Part shown: positions 17,829 through 25,635 of the stretch, one piece after another | Numbering within the stretch: the first letter of the stretch is position 1 | How the letters are laid out: every line of letters begins with the position of its first letter | Origin: Pseudomonadota bacterium | GTDB taxonomy: Bacteria; Pseudomonadota; Alphaproteobacteria; Azospirillales; Azospirillaceae | Length of the DNA: 64,000 nucleotides | Assembly: GCA_023423695.1 (NCBI GenBank) | Contig: JAFAFA010000006.1 | Coordinates: 62,001 to 126,000 of the forward strand | Direction: 5' to 3' | The notes under the pieces: generated by a model | Databases searched by the model: none | The model's input: only the letters and a program-made list of their open reading frames with translations | Told to the model about the DNA's origin: nothing | Translations under genes and position numbers: made by a program

Positions 17829-18203
17829 ATGTCGTCATCGCATGGCTTTTCAAGAAGCGAAGCGCTGTACGCAGAACTCTTCAGTTCAGCTATTGCCGCA
17901 CTGGCCAGTGGGACGCACAGCGACCATGCTCTGCTGCTGCTGCACAAACACTATCGGGAAGCAGAAGGCGGCGAAGCGGTTCAAAGAAAATGGTTGTTGC
18001 GATCTCTCATCAGCACGCCGGCACGAACCCCTCTGGGTGTCGCTGTAAAGCTATCGGTGGCCTGTCGTCTCGACGGGTATCTTGATGCAGCGCAGGAGGC
18101 CTCCGACGGACCGGTCGGGAGCCACATCATCGTTTCAGCCCTGATCGACTCTCTCGCCCAGGCCCAACTGCTCCCCACGAATCGGAGTGATCCAAGGCAT
18201 TGA
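17829..18203 (+). CDS. Uncharacterised 124-residue protein upstream of the FNR-like regulator
   Basis: The start at ATG 17829 is supported by GGAG at 17819-17822; GTG 17817 and ATG 17823 are alternatives. The protein is soluble and mostly helical (LYAELFSSAIAALASG, HALLLLHKHYREAEGG), with no cysteine pairs or membrane segments that would suggest a function. I do not recognise the family. It is followed 21 bp later by the FNR-like regulator, so the two are probably co-transcribed from the promoter carrying the FNR box at 17725. A role linked to the regulator is possible but unproven. Confidence 0.6.
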   Translation: MSSSHGFSRSEALYAELFSSAIAALASGTHSDHALLLLHKHYREAEGGEAVQRKWLLRSLISTPARTPLGVAVKLSVACRLDGYLDAAQEASDGPVGSHIIVSALIDSLAQAQLLPTNRSDPRH

Positions 18204-18224
18204 GATTTGTGAGAAAGGCTCCCC

Positions 18225-19049
18225 ATGCGGCCCGAATGCCAATCCTGCCCGGTTCGACGCGACGGGTTGTGCGCCAGCGCTTCCGATGCGCAACTCATTG
18301 CGCTGGGCAACATCAAACACCCGCTTTGGCATGTGCAGGCGGGAGGCTGCGTCTTCGCCGAAGGGGATGCCAGCGACATGGTGTTCATCATCCGCCGCGG
18401 TTGGGCGGTCGCTTCCGCCTTTCATGAGAATGGGCGTCGCCAAGTGCTCCGCTTCGCCATGCCGGGGAGCATGGTCGGATTCGAGACGACCGCCGATGGC
18501 TGCATGCCCTGCACGATGGAAGCGGTGACGGACCTCACCGTTTGTCCAATCCCGCGCCCGTCGCTGATGCGCTTCTGTCAGTCCGCGCCAGAACTGGCTT
18601 TGCGGATGGCATCGCTTCTTGCGGCAGAGACGATCGCGGACTGGCGCCTGTTGGGGGGGCTTGGCACCTGCAACGCAACCGAGCGGATCGCCCGACTTCT
18701 CCTTGCGCTCTGCCAGCGCCAGAGTCATGCCTTCGACACCTGTGAAGAAGAATTCGCACTTCCCATCACCCAGACGTTGATCGCCGATGCCACCGGCCTC
18801 ACATCGGTGCATGTGTGCCGGACCTTGAAGGAGATGCGCGCAGCCGGGTTGCTGAGTTTCCTGAAGGGGCGCCTGCGCGTTATGGATTGGTCGCGGTTGG
18901 CAAAACTCGCGGAGTTGACCGAAGCTTGGGCTCCCGATTCACCTTTTCTGCTTCCGCGCCCTCCACCTGCACATGAGGCATGGAAAGAAGGGGCTTGGCG
19001 CAAAATGACAGACTGGGGCACAAGGTCAGCCCACGACAGGTCGACGTGA
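18225..19049 (+). CDS. FNR-like oxygen-sensing Crp/Fnr-family regulator with altered recognition helix
   Basis: This 274-residue protein has an N-terminal CQSCPVRRDGLC motif: Cys5, Cys8 and Cys16 in CX2CX7C spacing, as in rhizobial FnrN-type proteins. Cys107 (LTVCPIP) aligns with Cys122 of E. coli FNR, so all four [4Fe-4S] ligands appear present. The cyclic-nucleotide-fold domain spans about 20-140, followed by the dimer helix and a winged helix. The recognition helix is LTSVHVCRTL (192-201). E. coli FNR uses Glu209, Ser212 and Arg213 there; this protein has Val195, Cys198 and Arg199. The missing glutamate normally reads the G of TTGAT. The C-terminal roughly 45 residues extend past the usual end and are Pro-rich. 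It is likely the regulator of the surrounding island (see findings). Confidence 0.9.
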   Translation: MRPECQSCPVRRDGLCASASDAQLIALGNIKHPLWHVQAGGCVFAEGDASDMVFIIRRGWAVASAFHENGRRQVLRFAMPGSMVGFETTADGCMPCTMEAVTDLTVCPIPRPSLMRFCQSAPELALRMASLLAAETIADWRLLGGLGTCNATERIARLLLALCQRQSHAFDTCEEEFALPITQTLIADATGLTSVHVCRTLKEMRAAGLLSFLKGRLRVMDWSRLAKLAELTEAWAPDSPFLLPRPPPAHEAWKEGAWRKMTDWGTRSAHDRST

Positions 19050-19226
19050 CCCTGTCGTACGGGCCCCTCCGCCCGGCCACCCGCCCGGCCCATTCTCCGT
19101 TCATGGCCGACGGATCCGGCTCCCCATCTTCGCCATGCCGACCACGCGGTTCAGCCCTTCGTCTACCAGTCGACCCGATACGGGTCTGCTGCGACGGCTG
19201 GCGTTTGCAGTGCCCGATCCGGTCGT

Positions 19227-19748
19227 TCAGTCGGCCTGCCAATTCACCCTCAAAAAGCACTCGCCATCATCGTAATGCCATGTGACCACGCCCTGGTGAT
19301 GACTCCGAAGAGCTTCGGCAATGCGCCGCGGCAAATGCAGATCGGTGGTGGTTACCGTCATCCCATCGGCGGTGTTGCTGATGTCCATGACCCTGTTCAG
19401 CGGGTGGTCGGCTTTCTCAAGCGTCTCCTGATGACGGACCTGCGCCAGGATTTCCGCCCGATGAGCCTGCACGAAGTCGCCGCTCATCGTCAGGATGCCG
19501 GCCGGGATGCCGTCGTGAATGCGCTGACAGGCTTGGCAAACCATTTCGGACGCTTCGGCCGGCCTTGCGCCCCACCGCCAGCGCCCATCCTGGTAGATCG
19601 CGTGGCAACGCGGACAGACGCTCGGATCGGCGGGTTTGAGAGCCGACTTGTAGGGATCGTGTTCATGCTCCTGAATCAGCCGGTCGCGGCGTTCGGGTTG
19701 TGGGCGGTGATCGCGGACGGGACCATTGTCCCGATGCCGTTGTGTCAT
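19227..19748 (-). CDS. BCAM0308-type protein with paired CxxC zinc-ribbon motif
   Basis: This 173-residue protein starts at ATG 19748 on the minus strand, behind a GGGGGAGGAAC ribosome-binding site. The first 35 residues are very polar, ending in DRLIQEHEHDPYKS. Then comes VCPRCHAIYQDGRWRW and, about 20 residues on, MVCQACQRIHDGIPAG, giving two CxxC pairs that can bind one zinc ion. The C-terminal half has a compact a/b pattern (MTVTTTDLHLPRRIAEALR and the end segment). The pattern is that of the family named after BCAM0308 of Burkholderia cenocepacia, a gene of its low-oxygen-activated locus. Molecular function is unknown; RNA or ribosome binding is one possibility for a zinc ribbon. A variant FNR box lies about 80 bp upstream. 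Confidence 0.78.
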   Translation of the reverse strand: MTQRHRDNGPVRDHRPQPERRDRLIQEHEHDPYKSALKPADPSVCPRCHAIYQDGRWRWGARPAEASEMVCQACQRIHDGIPAGILTMSGDFVQAHRAEILAQVRHQETLEKADHPLNRVMDISNTADGMTVTTTDLHLPRRIAEALRSHHQGVVTWHYDDGECFLRVNWQAD

Positions 19749-19821
19749 GGCGGGTTCCTCCCCCATGGGCGAATGGCCGGTATGCTCACCGTCCATGCTC
19801 GCATGTCGGTCACACGCCGCC

Positions 19822-19835
19822 TTAACCTGGATAAA
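19822..19835. promoter_or_regulatory. Variant FNR-like box TTAAC-CTGG-ATAAA
   Basis: This 14-bp dyad is centred about 81 bp upstream of the BCAM0308-type gene (minus strand, start 19748). It is one of two boxes in the divergent region and the one nearer that gene. The third base of the left half is A where canonical FNR sites have G. Confidence 0.65.
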
Positions 19836-19891
19836 CCCGGCTGTGATCGGCCGAGAGTTGCGCTGACGATCAGCCCCTTGGGTCGGCCAGG

Positions 19892-19905
19892 TTAATCTGG
19901 ATCAA
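19892..19905. promoter_or_regulatory. Variant FNR-like box TTAAT-CTGG-ATCAA
   Basis: This dyad is centred about 70 bp before the ATG of the uspA gene at 19968. The right half (ATCAA) is canonical and the left half carries the A substitution, so it is a hybrid of the two site types. An AT-rich stretch AATGTTATGG about 33 bp downstream of its centre could be the -10 element. Confidence 0.65.
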
Positions 19906-19967
19906 GGTCGGGTGCCGCCCTTCGCGCAAATGTTATGGAACCTCCCCTCCGCACCAGGAGACGGTTC

Positions 19968-20855
19968 ATGATCAAGCATATTCTGGTCCCGCTCGATGGC
20001 GCCGCTGCGGATGAGCGGGCGCTGAACGCCGCCTTTGCCATCGCCAAGCTGTTCAATGGGCATGTGGATGCCATGCATATACGGACCGACCCACGGATTG
20101 CGATTCCGCTGGTTGCCGAAGGCTTCTCATCCGACATGCTGGAGCGCCTGATACGGGACGCAGAGCAGGCCGATCAGGAGAGGGCGTCGCAAGCCCGGCA
20201 CAGCTTCAATTCGGCCATCGCCGCCGCCGGCGTTCACAGCGTCGGTTATCCGGATCCGGATATCGCCGTTACGTCCGGTTCGATCACCGCGACATGGCGG
20301 GAGGTGATGGGGCTGTCCGAGGATATTCTCCTCCAGCGGGGACGATGTGCCGACCTGATCCTGTTCGCCCAGCCCGTCGACGCTCCCCCCAACGTCATGC
20401 GGCTGGAGACGGCTTTGTTCGAAACCGGTCAGCCGATCCTGCTGGCGGCACCGGGCATGGACGCCGAAGCGGTGTCGTCGGTTGCGATCGCCTGGAACGG
20501 CAGCCGACAGGCGGCCAGGGCGATTGCCGCGGCCATGCCGCTCCTGTGGCGTGCGCGAACCGCCACACTGCTGACGATCGCCGGCAGCAATGACGTCACC
20601 GGCCCCACGGCGCCGATGATCACGCGCCTTTCCGATCATCTCGCGTGGCATGGTATTTCGGCCGCGGTCGACGTGCTTCACGAGGATGGCCGCCCGACCG
20701 GGGAATTGCTGGCAGACCGGGCGAAGGAAATCGGTGCAGGCCTGCTGGTCATGGGTGGGTATGGACACAGCCGGTTCCGGGAAATGGTTCTCGGCGGTGC
20801 GACCCGCTATGTGCTGGAAACCGCACTCGGCTGCTCGGTCCTGATGGCGCACTGA
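19968..20855 (+). CDS. Universal stress protein UspA family, two tandem domains
   Basis: This 295-residue protein starts at ATG 19968 behind CCAGGAG. The first domain begins KHILVPLDGAAADERAL; the second begins VSSVAIAWNGSRQAARAIAAA and ends with the ATP-binding motif VMGGYGHSRFREMVLGG (G-2x-G-9x-G type). Tandem-domain Usps are typical of oxygen-limited and stationary-phase regulons. It is the first gene of a three-gene unit with the PRPP synthetase-like and kinase-like genes, 37 bp ahead of the former, and is preceded by the box at 19892. Confidence 0.93.
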   Translation: MIKHILVPLDGAAADERALNAAFAIAKLFNGHVDAMHIRTDPRIAIPLVAEGFSSDMLERLIRDAEQADQERASQARHSFNSAIAAAGVHSVGYPDPDIAVTSGSITATWREVMGLSEDILLQRGRCADLILFAQPVDAPPNVMRLETALFETGQPILLAAPGMDAEAVSSVAIAWNGSRQAARAIAAAMPLLWRARTATLLTIAGSNDVTGPTAPMITRLSDHLAWHGISAAVDVLHEDGRPTGELLADRAKEIGAGLLVMGGYGHSRFREMVLGGATRYVLETALGCSVLMAH

Positions 20856-20892
20856 TGCCGCCATCACTGGTCGTCCGGCATGGGAGGTATCG

Positions 20893-21873
20893 ATGCCGCA
20901 AAAAGAGCTGATGCTGTTCGATCTGGACCAAAATTGGCGTCATGGCCACCGGATCGCGACACATCTGGAAATTCCCGTCTCTCCCCATGAGGAGAGGCGC
21001 TTCGAAGACGGCGAAATGAAGGTCCGGCCACTGGTCGGCGTCAGGGACCGCGATGTGTTCGTGGTGCAATCGCTGCTGGGCGATGCCCATGACAGCGTGC
21101 ATGACAAGCTATGGCGACTGCTGCTCTTCATCGGGGCTTTGAGGGACTCGTCCGCCCGGCGGATTACGGTCGTGGCCCCATACCTCGCTTACGGCCGCAA
21201 GGACCGCCGCACCAAGCCGCGCGACCCGGTCGCGACGCGCCAACTGGCGATCCTGTTCGAGGCGGCTGGAACCGACCGCGTGGTCACGATCGACGTTCAC
21301 AATCTGGCCGCTTTCGAGAATGCTTTCCGTTGCCGGACCGAAAATCTCCTGGCACGGCCCCTCTTCGCCGAACATGTCAGGTCGACAGTGGAGGGTGGCG
21401 CCATTGTCGTGGTGTCGCCTGACGTCGGCGGTATGAAACGGGTCGAGCAACTTTACGAAACACTGGCGTGCAGCCTTCCTCATCCGATCGGTCTGGCGTT
21501 CATGGAGAAGACCCGCAGCGCCGGCATCGTTGGCGGTGGCCAACTGGTCGGCGATGTCGACGGTTGCAGGGTTCTGATCCTGGATGACCTTATTGCGACC
21601 GGAACGACCATGCTGCGGGCCGCCGAAGCGTGCCGGAAAGCCGGTGCGGTCTCCGTGACGGCGCTCGCGACCCACGGGGTGTTCGCGCCGGGTGCCGTCG
21701 AAATGCTGCAGTCGCCGGCTTTCGACAGCGTGGTTGTAACCGACACGGTGCCGCCCTGGCGATTGGAGGATGGCGAATCGATACGCAAGCTCACGATCCT
21801 GGACACTTCCCCACTGTTCGCCGAAGCCATTGCCCGCCTGCATGCCGGCGGTTCCCTCAGTGACCTTCTCTAG
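20893..21873 (+). CDS. Divergent ribose-phosphate pyrophosphokinase (PRPP synthetase-like)
   Basis: This 326-residue protein has the Prs fold in order. An ERRFEDGEMKVRP strand comes near residue 35, PYLAYGRKDRRTKPRDP is the ATP-binding segment, and VVTIDVHNLAAFE carries the catalytic His. SPDVGGMKRVEQL is followed by the flexible catalytic loop MEKTRSAG (Lys and Arg kept). The PRPP loop is LILDDLIATGTTM. Housekeeping bacterial Prs has VDDMIDTGGT there, so the third acidic residue is replaced by Ala, which is closer to archaeal-type loops. It is therefore a paralogue rather than the housekeeping gene. Expected reaction: ribose 5-phosphate plus ATP to PRPP plus AMP. It lies between uspA and a kinase-like gene, in one unit under the box at 19892. 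Confidence 0.85.
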   Translation: MPQKELMLFDLDQNWRHGHRIATHLEIPVSPHEERRFEDGEMKVRPLVGVRDRDVFVVQSLLGDAHDSVHDKLWRLLLFIGALRDSSARRITVVAPYLAYGRKDRRTKPRDPVATRQLAILFEAAGTDRVVTIDVHNLAAFENAFRCRTENLLARPLFAEHVRSTVEGGAIVVVSPDVGGMKRVEQLYETLACSLPHPIGLAFMEKTRSAGIVGGGQLVGDVDGCRVLILDDLIATGTTMLRAAEACRKAGAVSVTALATHGVFAPGAVEMLQSPAFDSVVVTDTVPPWRLEDGESIRKLTILDTSPLFAEAIARLHAGGSLSDLL

Positions 21874-22915
21874 CAGAGGAGGCGGACCACCCGTTGCACA
21901 ACCGGAGCCGGACTGCCCGCTCGAAGCGAAGATAAACTATTTGCGGCTTCCGGATGCCTATCGGTTCGACCATGCCCGCCATGTTGAGGTAATCGAGACA
22001 CGCCTCTCCTGGGTATTCCTGACGGAGCGCCATGCATTCAAACTGAAGAAACCTCGGCAGTTGCCCGAACTCGACCTCTCGACGGTGGCTTTACGCCGCG
22101 CGAATTGCCTGACCGAAATGCGGCTGAACCGCCGCCTTGCCCCCACTGTCTATCACGGCGTCCTCTGCCTCGCCCTCCAGGCGAATGGGATCCTCCGCTT
22201 GTGTGCACGACCCAAGCCAACAGACACGGTTGTCGACTGGGTGGTGTGGATGCAGCGTCTTCCGACGGAGCGGCGGATGGACGAACTGATCCGCTCCAGA
22301 GCCCTGCTTCCAAGCGACGTCCGTAAGCTTTCGGTCATACTCTGGCGATTCTACCGCTTCAGCCCACCCGTACCGATGTCAACGGACCGGTATCTCGGCC
22401 ACTTCAGGCAGAACGTCGAGGAAAATCAGGAGGCGGTCAGAACCAGACTGCCCAAGGGCATGCGGGAGCGAACAAGCCAAGCTGCAATTTGGCAACGGAC
22501 CTTCTTGAAGACACAGCGCAGCCTGTTGCGGAGCAGGGCCGCAGAAGGGCGGATTATTGAAGGGCATGGTGACCTTCGCCCCGAACATGTATTTCTGGAA
22601 AGTCCTCCCAAAATCATAGACTGTCTTGAATTCGACCGGACCCTCCGGCTGCTCGACCCGGTCGATGAACTCTCATATCTTGCTCTTGAATGCGATGCTC
22701 TGGGGGCGGGCTGGATCGGCGACCGCATCCTGAAAAGCTACATGCTGCTCAGCGGCGACCGTCCCGATCTCCGCCTGATCGCATTCTACCGAACGTTCCG
22801 CGCCTGCATCCGCATCCGTCTTGCCGCATGCCGACTGGATGACGCAACCGCCGGCCAACGCGAACATTGGCTCAAGAGAATTGACCGCTATCTCGATTGC
22901 ATCGAGAAACGCTGA
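21842..22915 (+). CDS. Predicted kinase of the aminoglycoside-phosphotransferase fold (COG2187-like)
   Basis: The start is uncertain. ATG 21842 overlaps the end of the PRPP synthetase-like gene by 32 bp and gives 357 residues; GTG 21860 is an alternative, and an AGAGGAGG sequence at 21875-21882 has no good start codon right after it. The body matches the N-terminal half of COG2187 proteins: ETRLSWVFLTERHAFKLKKP as the nucleotide-binding strand pair, and EGHGDLRPEHVFLE as the catalytic loop with His in place of the usual Asn. KIIDCLEFDRTLRLLDPVDE supplies the metal-binding acid. The C-terminal P-loop half found in many relatives is absent. The phosphate acceptor is unknown. Context with Usp and PRPP synthetase suggests a stress role. 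Confidence 0.7.
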   Translation: MPAVPSVTFSSRGGGPPVAQPEPDCPLEAKINYLRLPDAYRFDHARHVEVIETRLSWVFLTERHAFKLKKPRQLPELDLSTVALRRANCLTEMRLNRRLAPTVYHGVLCLALQANGILRLCARPKPTDTVVDWVVWMQRLPTERRMDELIRSRALLPSDVRKLSVILWRFYRFSPPVPMSTDRYLGHFRQNVEENQEAVRTRLPKGMRERTSQAAIWQRTFLKTQRSLLRSRAAEGRIIEGHGDLRPEHVFLESPPKIIDCLEFDRTLRLLDPVDELSYLALECDALGAGWIGDRILKSYMLLSGDRPDLRLIAFYRTFRACIRIRLAACRLDDATAGQREHWLKRIDRYLDCIEKR

Positions 22916-22949
22916 TCATGCCCGACGAGGCGGTCGTGTCGCCTTAAGG

Positions 22950-23822
22950 TCAGTGCACCAGGAATACCGGGATGGTGGCAAGGTCCACCACATGGGATGT
23001 CGTGCTTCCCAGCGTCCATTCCCGCAGGCGGTTACGGCCATGCCCGCCGATGACGAGGAGGTCGGCTTCGAACTGCGACGCCATGCCGAGCAAAACGCTC
23101 CCAGTTTCACGCAGACTTTTCGGCAAATGCTCCACCTGTGCATCCACCTCATGTAGCAGAAGGTATTCCTTCAAGCGTTCAGCATCCCTTTGCAGGTCTT
23201 CATCCAGTCCGGCTGTCCCGATGAAAACACTTTGTGCTCGACGCAGCAGGGGAAGTGCCGCGGCAACCGCTCTGGTTGCTTGCGGGGTTCCATTCCAGGC
23301 GATCATGATTCTGGAAGCTGGGAGCGGCGCAGGTAGCGATGGCATCAGGATCACCGGACGTGCGGATGCGAACAATGCCGCGTCGAACATCGATCTCCAG
23401 ACGCTGTCCGTCACATCGCCGGTTTCGGGTTTGGCGAACACGATGAGGTCGGCAAAGCGCGCGGCAATGCCGGTCATTCTGTCGGCCGGTCCCTCCACTT
23501 CCCGCCACAAGACCTGCGGGCATGGGCGGGATGCCGCATCGTCATCAGCGGCACTGCCGGCTTGGCCGCAAATCCGTCGCATCCGCTCGTGCGCCGCTTC
23601 GCAGTCCTTCCCGATCTTCGCCTGCACCTCGCGGAGGGCGCTTTCCAACATTGTTCCGGCAAAGCCCTTGCCAAGCACCAGGGTCAGTGCTTCCGGAGCG
23701 GGACGCGCATGGAGCACCTCGACCTCAGAGCCGAAGATGCGCCCGATGTGAATGGCGGCGTCGAGGGCTGCCGCCATGCTGAAAGCCGCATTGGACAGAG
23801 GAACAAGGATCTTGCGGTACAT
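22950..23822 (-). CDS. Universal stress protein UspA family, two tandem domains
   Basis: This 290-residue protein starts at ATG 23822 on the minus strand. Domain one opens YRKILVPLSNAAFSMAAAL; domain two opens ASRIMIAWNGTPQATRAVAAA and ends VIGGHGRNRLREWTLGSTT, the nucleotide-binding signature. It is paralogous to the Usp at 19968 with the same architecture but clear divergence. It is transcribed away from the cytochrome c gene, and both share the single dyad at 23894-23907, centred 79 bp from this start. Confidence 0.92.
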   Translation of the reverse strand: MYRKILVPLSNAAFSMAAALDAAIHIGRIFGSEVEVLHARPAPEALTLVLGKGFAGTMLESALREVQAKIGKDCEAAHERMRRICGQAGSAADDDAASRPCPQVLWREVEGPADRMTGIAARFADLIVFAKPETGDVTDSVWRSMFDAALFASARPVILMPSLPAPLPASRIMIAWNGTPQATRAVAAALPLLRRAQSVFIGTAGLDEDLQRDAERLKEYLLLHEVDAQVEHLPKSLRETGSVLLGMASQFEADLLVIGGHGRNRLREWTLGSTTSHVVDLATIPVFLVH

Positions 23823-23893
23823 GGTCCATCCCTCCGCGGGTCGGGAGCCGAGCGTTCCCGAACGCAAGATCCGATGTCGCAGACGACCCGGCA

Positions 23894-23907
23894 TTAATCC
23901 CGGTTAA
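23894..23907. promoter_or_regulatory. Variant FNR-like box TTAAT-CCCG-GTTAA, divergent
   Basis: This dyad lies between the divergent Usp (minus) and cytochrome c (plus) genes, 79 bp and 64 bp from their start codons. It is a near-perfect palindrome in which both half-sites have A in place of the canonical G. Confidence 0.68.
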
Positions 23908-23963
23908 GGCCTGCAGGGCGCATTCCCGCCATCTTGAGAGCCAAACCGACGATGGAGGGTTCC

Positions 23964-24413
23964 ATGGGGTCTATCCTGACGGGAGGGCGCTTCTTCGCTC
24001 TCGGCGTCGTCGCAACCGGCATCGTCATGATGTGCTCGCCGGGCTTCGCACAATCGCGCACCGGAAAGTCCGGGGAGCCGATCGGCCAGTCGTCGTATCT
24101 GGCCAACTGCGCCGTGTGCCATGGTGCCGGCGGGCAAGGTGACGGTCCCTATGCCGGCTACCTCACCAGGAAGCCGGCGACGCTGACCACGATCCGGGAG
24201 CGCAACCACGGCATCTTCCCGCTCGAATACCTGTACAAGGTAATCGACGGTCGCGAAATGATCGCGGCACACGGTACGCGCGACATGCCGATTTGGGGAG
24301 AGGTGTTCAGGACGGAATCGGTTCAGGATTTCTGGCCCTGGGGATCGGAGCAGGTGGTGCGCGGGAAGATACTGGAACTGATCTATTATATTCAGACGAT
24401 TCAGGAGAAGTAG
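23964..24413 (+). CDS. Small periplasmic c-type cytochrome
   Basis: This 149-residue protein starts at ATG 23964, with GGAGGG at 23954-23959 deciding between three in-frame starts. The signal peptide FFALGVVATGIVMMCSPGFAQ precedes a single haem site CAVCH (Cys49, Cys52, His53) in the sequence SYLANCAVCHGAGGQGDG. A likely axial methionine is in RDMPIWGEVF. The C-terminal helix LELIYYIQTIQEK is typical of cytochrome c class I folds. It should carry electrons in the periplasm, plausibly toward a high-affinity oxidase under low oxygen. It shares a divergent promoter with a Usp gene. Confidence 0.88.
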   Translation: MGSILTGGRFFALGVVATGIVMMCSPGFAQSRTGKSGEPIGQSSYLANCAVCHGAGGQGDGPYAGYLTRKPATLTTIRERNHGIFPLEYLYKVIDGREMIAAHGTRDMPIWGEVFRTESVQDFWPWGSEQVVRGKILELIYYIQTIQEK

Positions 24414-24478
24414 CCGTCATTGTCCGGGCCGGTGCGGATCGCCGAACCGGCCCGGACCTGGGATTTGCTCAAGGCTCT

Positions 24479-24790
24479 TCATCCCGCCAGCGGGTGAATC
24501 GATCTGATGTTATCCTTGATGCGATGCAGCTCGGCCGCCCCCCAGATTTCGGTGTGGGCATGGCCGGTTCCACGAACCGTGGCCGCCACCCGCATCGCCG
24601 CGTCGATATCCGGAGCGGAGAAGATGTCGAGGAAATCATAAGGTCCAAGCACCGCGAAGCTGCCTCGCCACTCGATATCGGGACAGTTCTGGCCGATCCT
24701 CTCGACAAGCTGTTGTTGAAATGCCTCCGTTGACAGCGGTGGCCCCTTTTGACTTTGGATGAGCCGCGTCAACATGATGAATGTGGCCAT
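24479..24790 (-). CDS. GYD-domain protein
   Basis: This 103-residue protein starts at ATG 24790. The whole length matches the GYD family: MATFIMLTRLI at the first strand, VLGPYDFLDIFSAPDIDAA as the name-giving region, and an AHTEIWGAAEL strand. The fold is a dimeric ferredoxin-like a/b barrel; function is not established. It is the last gene of a minus-strand unit with the phosphoribosyltransferase-like and phasin-like genes, 59 bp after the former. Confidence 0.85.
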   Translation of the reverse strand: MATFIMLTRLIQSQKGPPLSTEAFQQQLVERIGQNCPDIEWRGSFAVLGPYDFLDIFSAPDIDAAMRVAATVRGTGHAHTEIWGAAELHRIKDNIRSIHPLAG

Positions 24791-24849
24791 GTTTGCTCCT
24801 CCCAGTCACCGCTGCGGCTGGACGCTCCAACCGCACTGCAGAACGGAAA

Positions 24850-25611
24850 TCAGGAAATCCGGTGATGCGGTCCCTGCGCTTCAGGCGCGGGAGTCGTCTT
24901 GCCTGCGCGATCGAGCAGCCGGATAACGTCCATGTCGTCGAGTTGGTCAAAGTCGCGGTAGCAGGGTCCGATCGCCTGAAAGTCGATGGGAGTTTCCAGG
25001 CATAGGGTTGCGTCGGCCAACCCGGCAAATTCCGCCAAGCGATCCGCCGGCGCCACCGGAACCGCCACCACGACCGCTCTCGGCTTTTCCTTGCGGACAG
25101 CCTGCAGGGCGGCAAGCATGGTCGCTCCGGTCGCGATGCCGTCATCGACCAGAATGGCGATGCGGCCAGCAATGGCAGGTTGCTTCCGACCAGCGAGATA
25201 GGTTTTGCGGCGACGTTCCAACTCTTCAAGTTGTTTGTCAGTTTCCCGGGTGATCCAGGATCGGGGCCAGGATTGAGGCGAACACCCACCGAAAGCCGGA
25301 TTGATCACGGCTTCGATCGCCTCGCTTCCGCCCGTCCCGCAACTTGCCCCGCAACTGGCAATGGCGCCGATCGCGAATTCCGGCTGATGAGGAGCCCCCA
25401 ACTTGCGCACAAGAACAAGCCCGAGCGGGGCGTGAAGACCTCTTGCGATCTCCACCGCCACCGCGACACCACCCCGTGGCAGCGCCAGAACGACCGGGCC
25501 CTGGTCCCGCAGAGGCAGAAGCCTGTCGGCCAGCCGCCTGCCGGCATCGGCCCGGTCCCTGAACAGGGCCGGACGGTGATCCGTTCCTCTATTCTCCAGC
25601 CGATGAACCAT
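24850..25611 (-). CDS. Predicted phosphoribosyltransferase (COG1926 type)
   Basis: This 253-residue protein starts at ATG 25611, chosen for the adjacent GGGAGGG; ATG 25626 would add five residues. The PRTase core is clear. RRLADRLLPLRDQGPVVLAL precedes PRGGVAVAVEIAR, LVRKLGAPHQPEFAIGAIA is the hood-proximal region, and IAILVDDGIATGATM is the PRPP-binding loop. The insertion between them (about residues 95-140) is charged and helical (TDKQLEELERRRKTYL). COG1926 members are often found beside Usp or dienelactone-hydrolase-like genes; the nucleobase or other acceptor is unknown. In this island it is matched with a PRPP synthetase paralogue. It follows the phasin-like gene by about 24 bp. Confidence 0.82.
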   Translation of the reverse strand: MVHRLENRGTDHRPALFRDRADAGRRLADRLLPLRDQGPVVLALPRGGVAVAVEIARGLHAPLGLVLVRKLGAPHQPEFAIGAIASCGASCGTGGSEAIEAVINPAFGGCSPQSWPRSWITRETDKQLEELERRRKTYLAGRKQPAIAGRIAILVDDGIATGATMLAALQAVRKEKPRAVVVAVPVAPADRLAEFAGLADATLCLETPIDFQAIGPCYRDFDQLDDMDVIRLLDRAGKTTPAPEAQGPHHRIS

Positions 25612-25635
25612 TTTCCCTCCCGGCATCTCCGGGCT

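Noticed and set aside
22941..22950. CCTTAAGG after the kinase-like gene, considered as a half-overlapping box
   Set aside because: It is a short palindrome without the 4-bp spacer and lies between converging genes, where an activator site is not needed.
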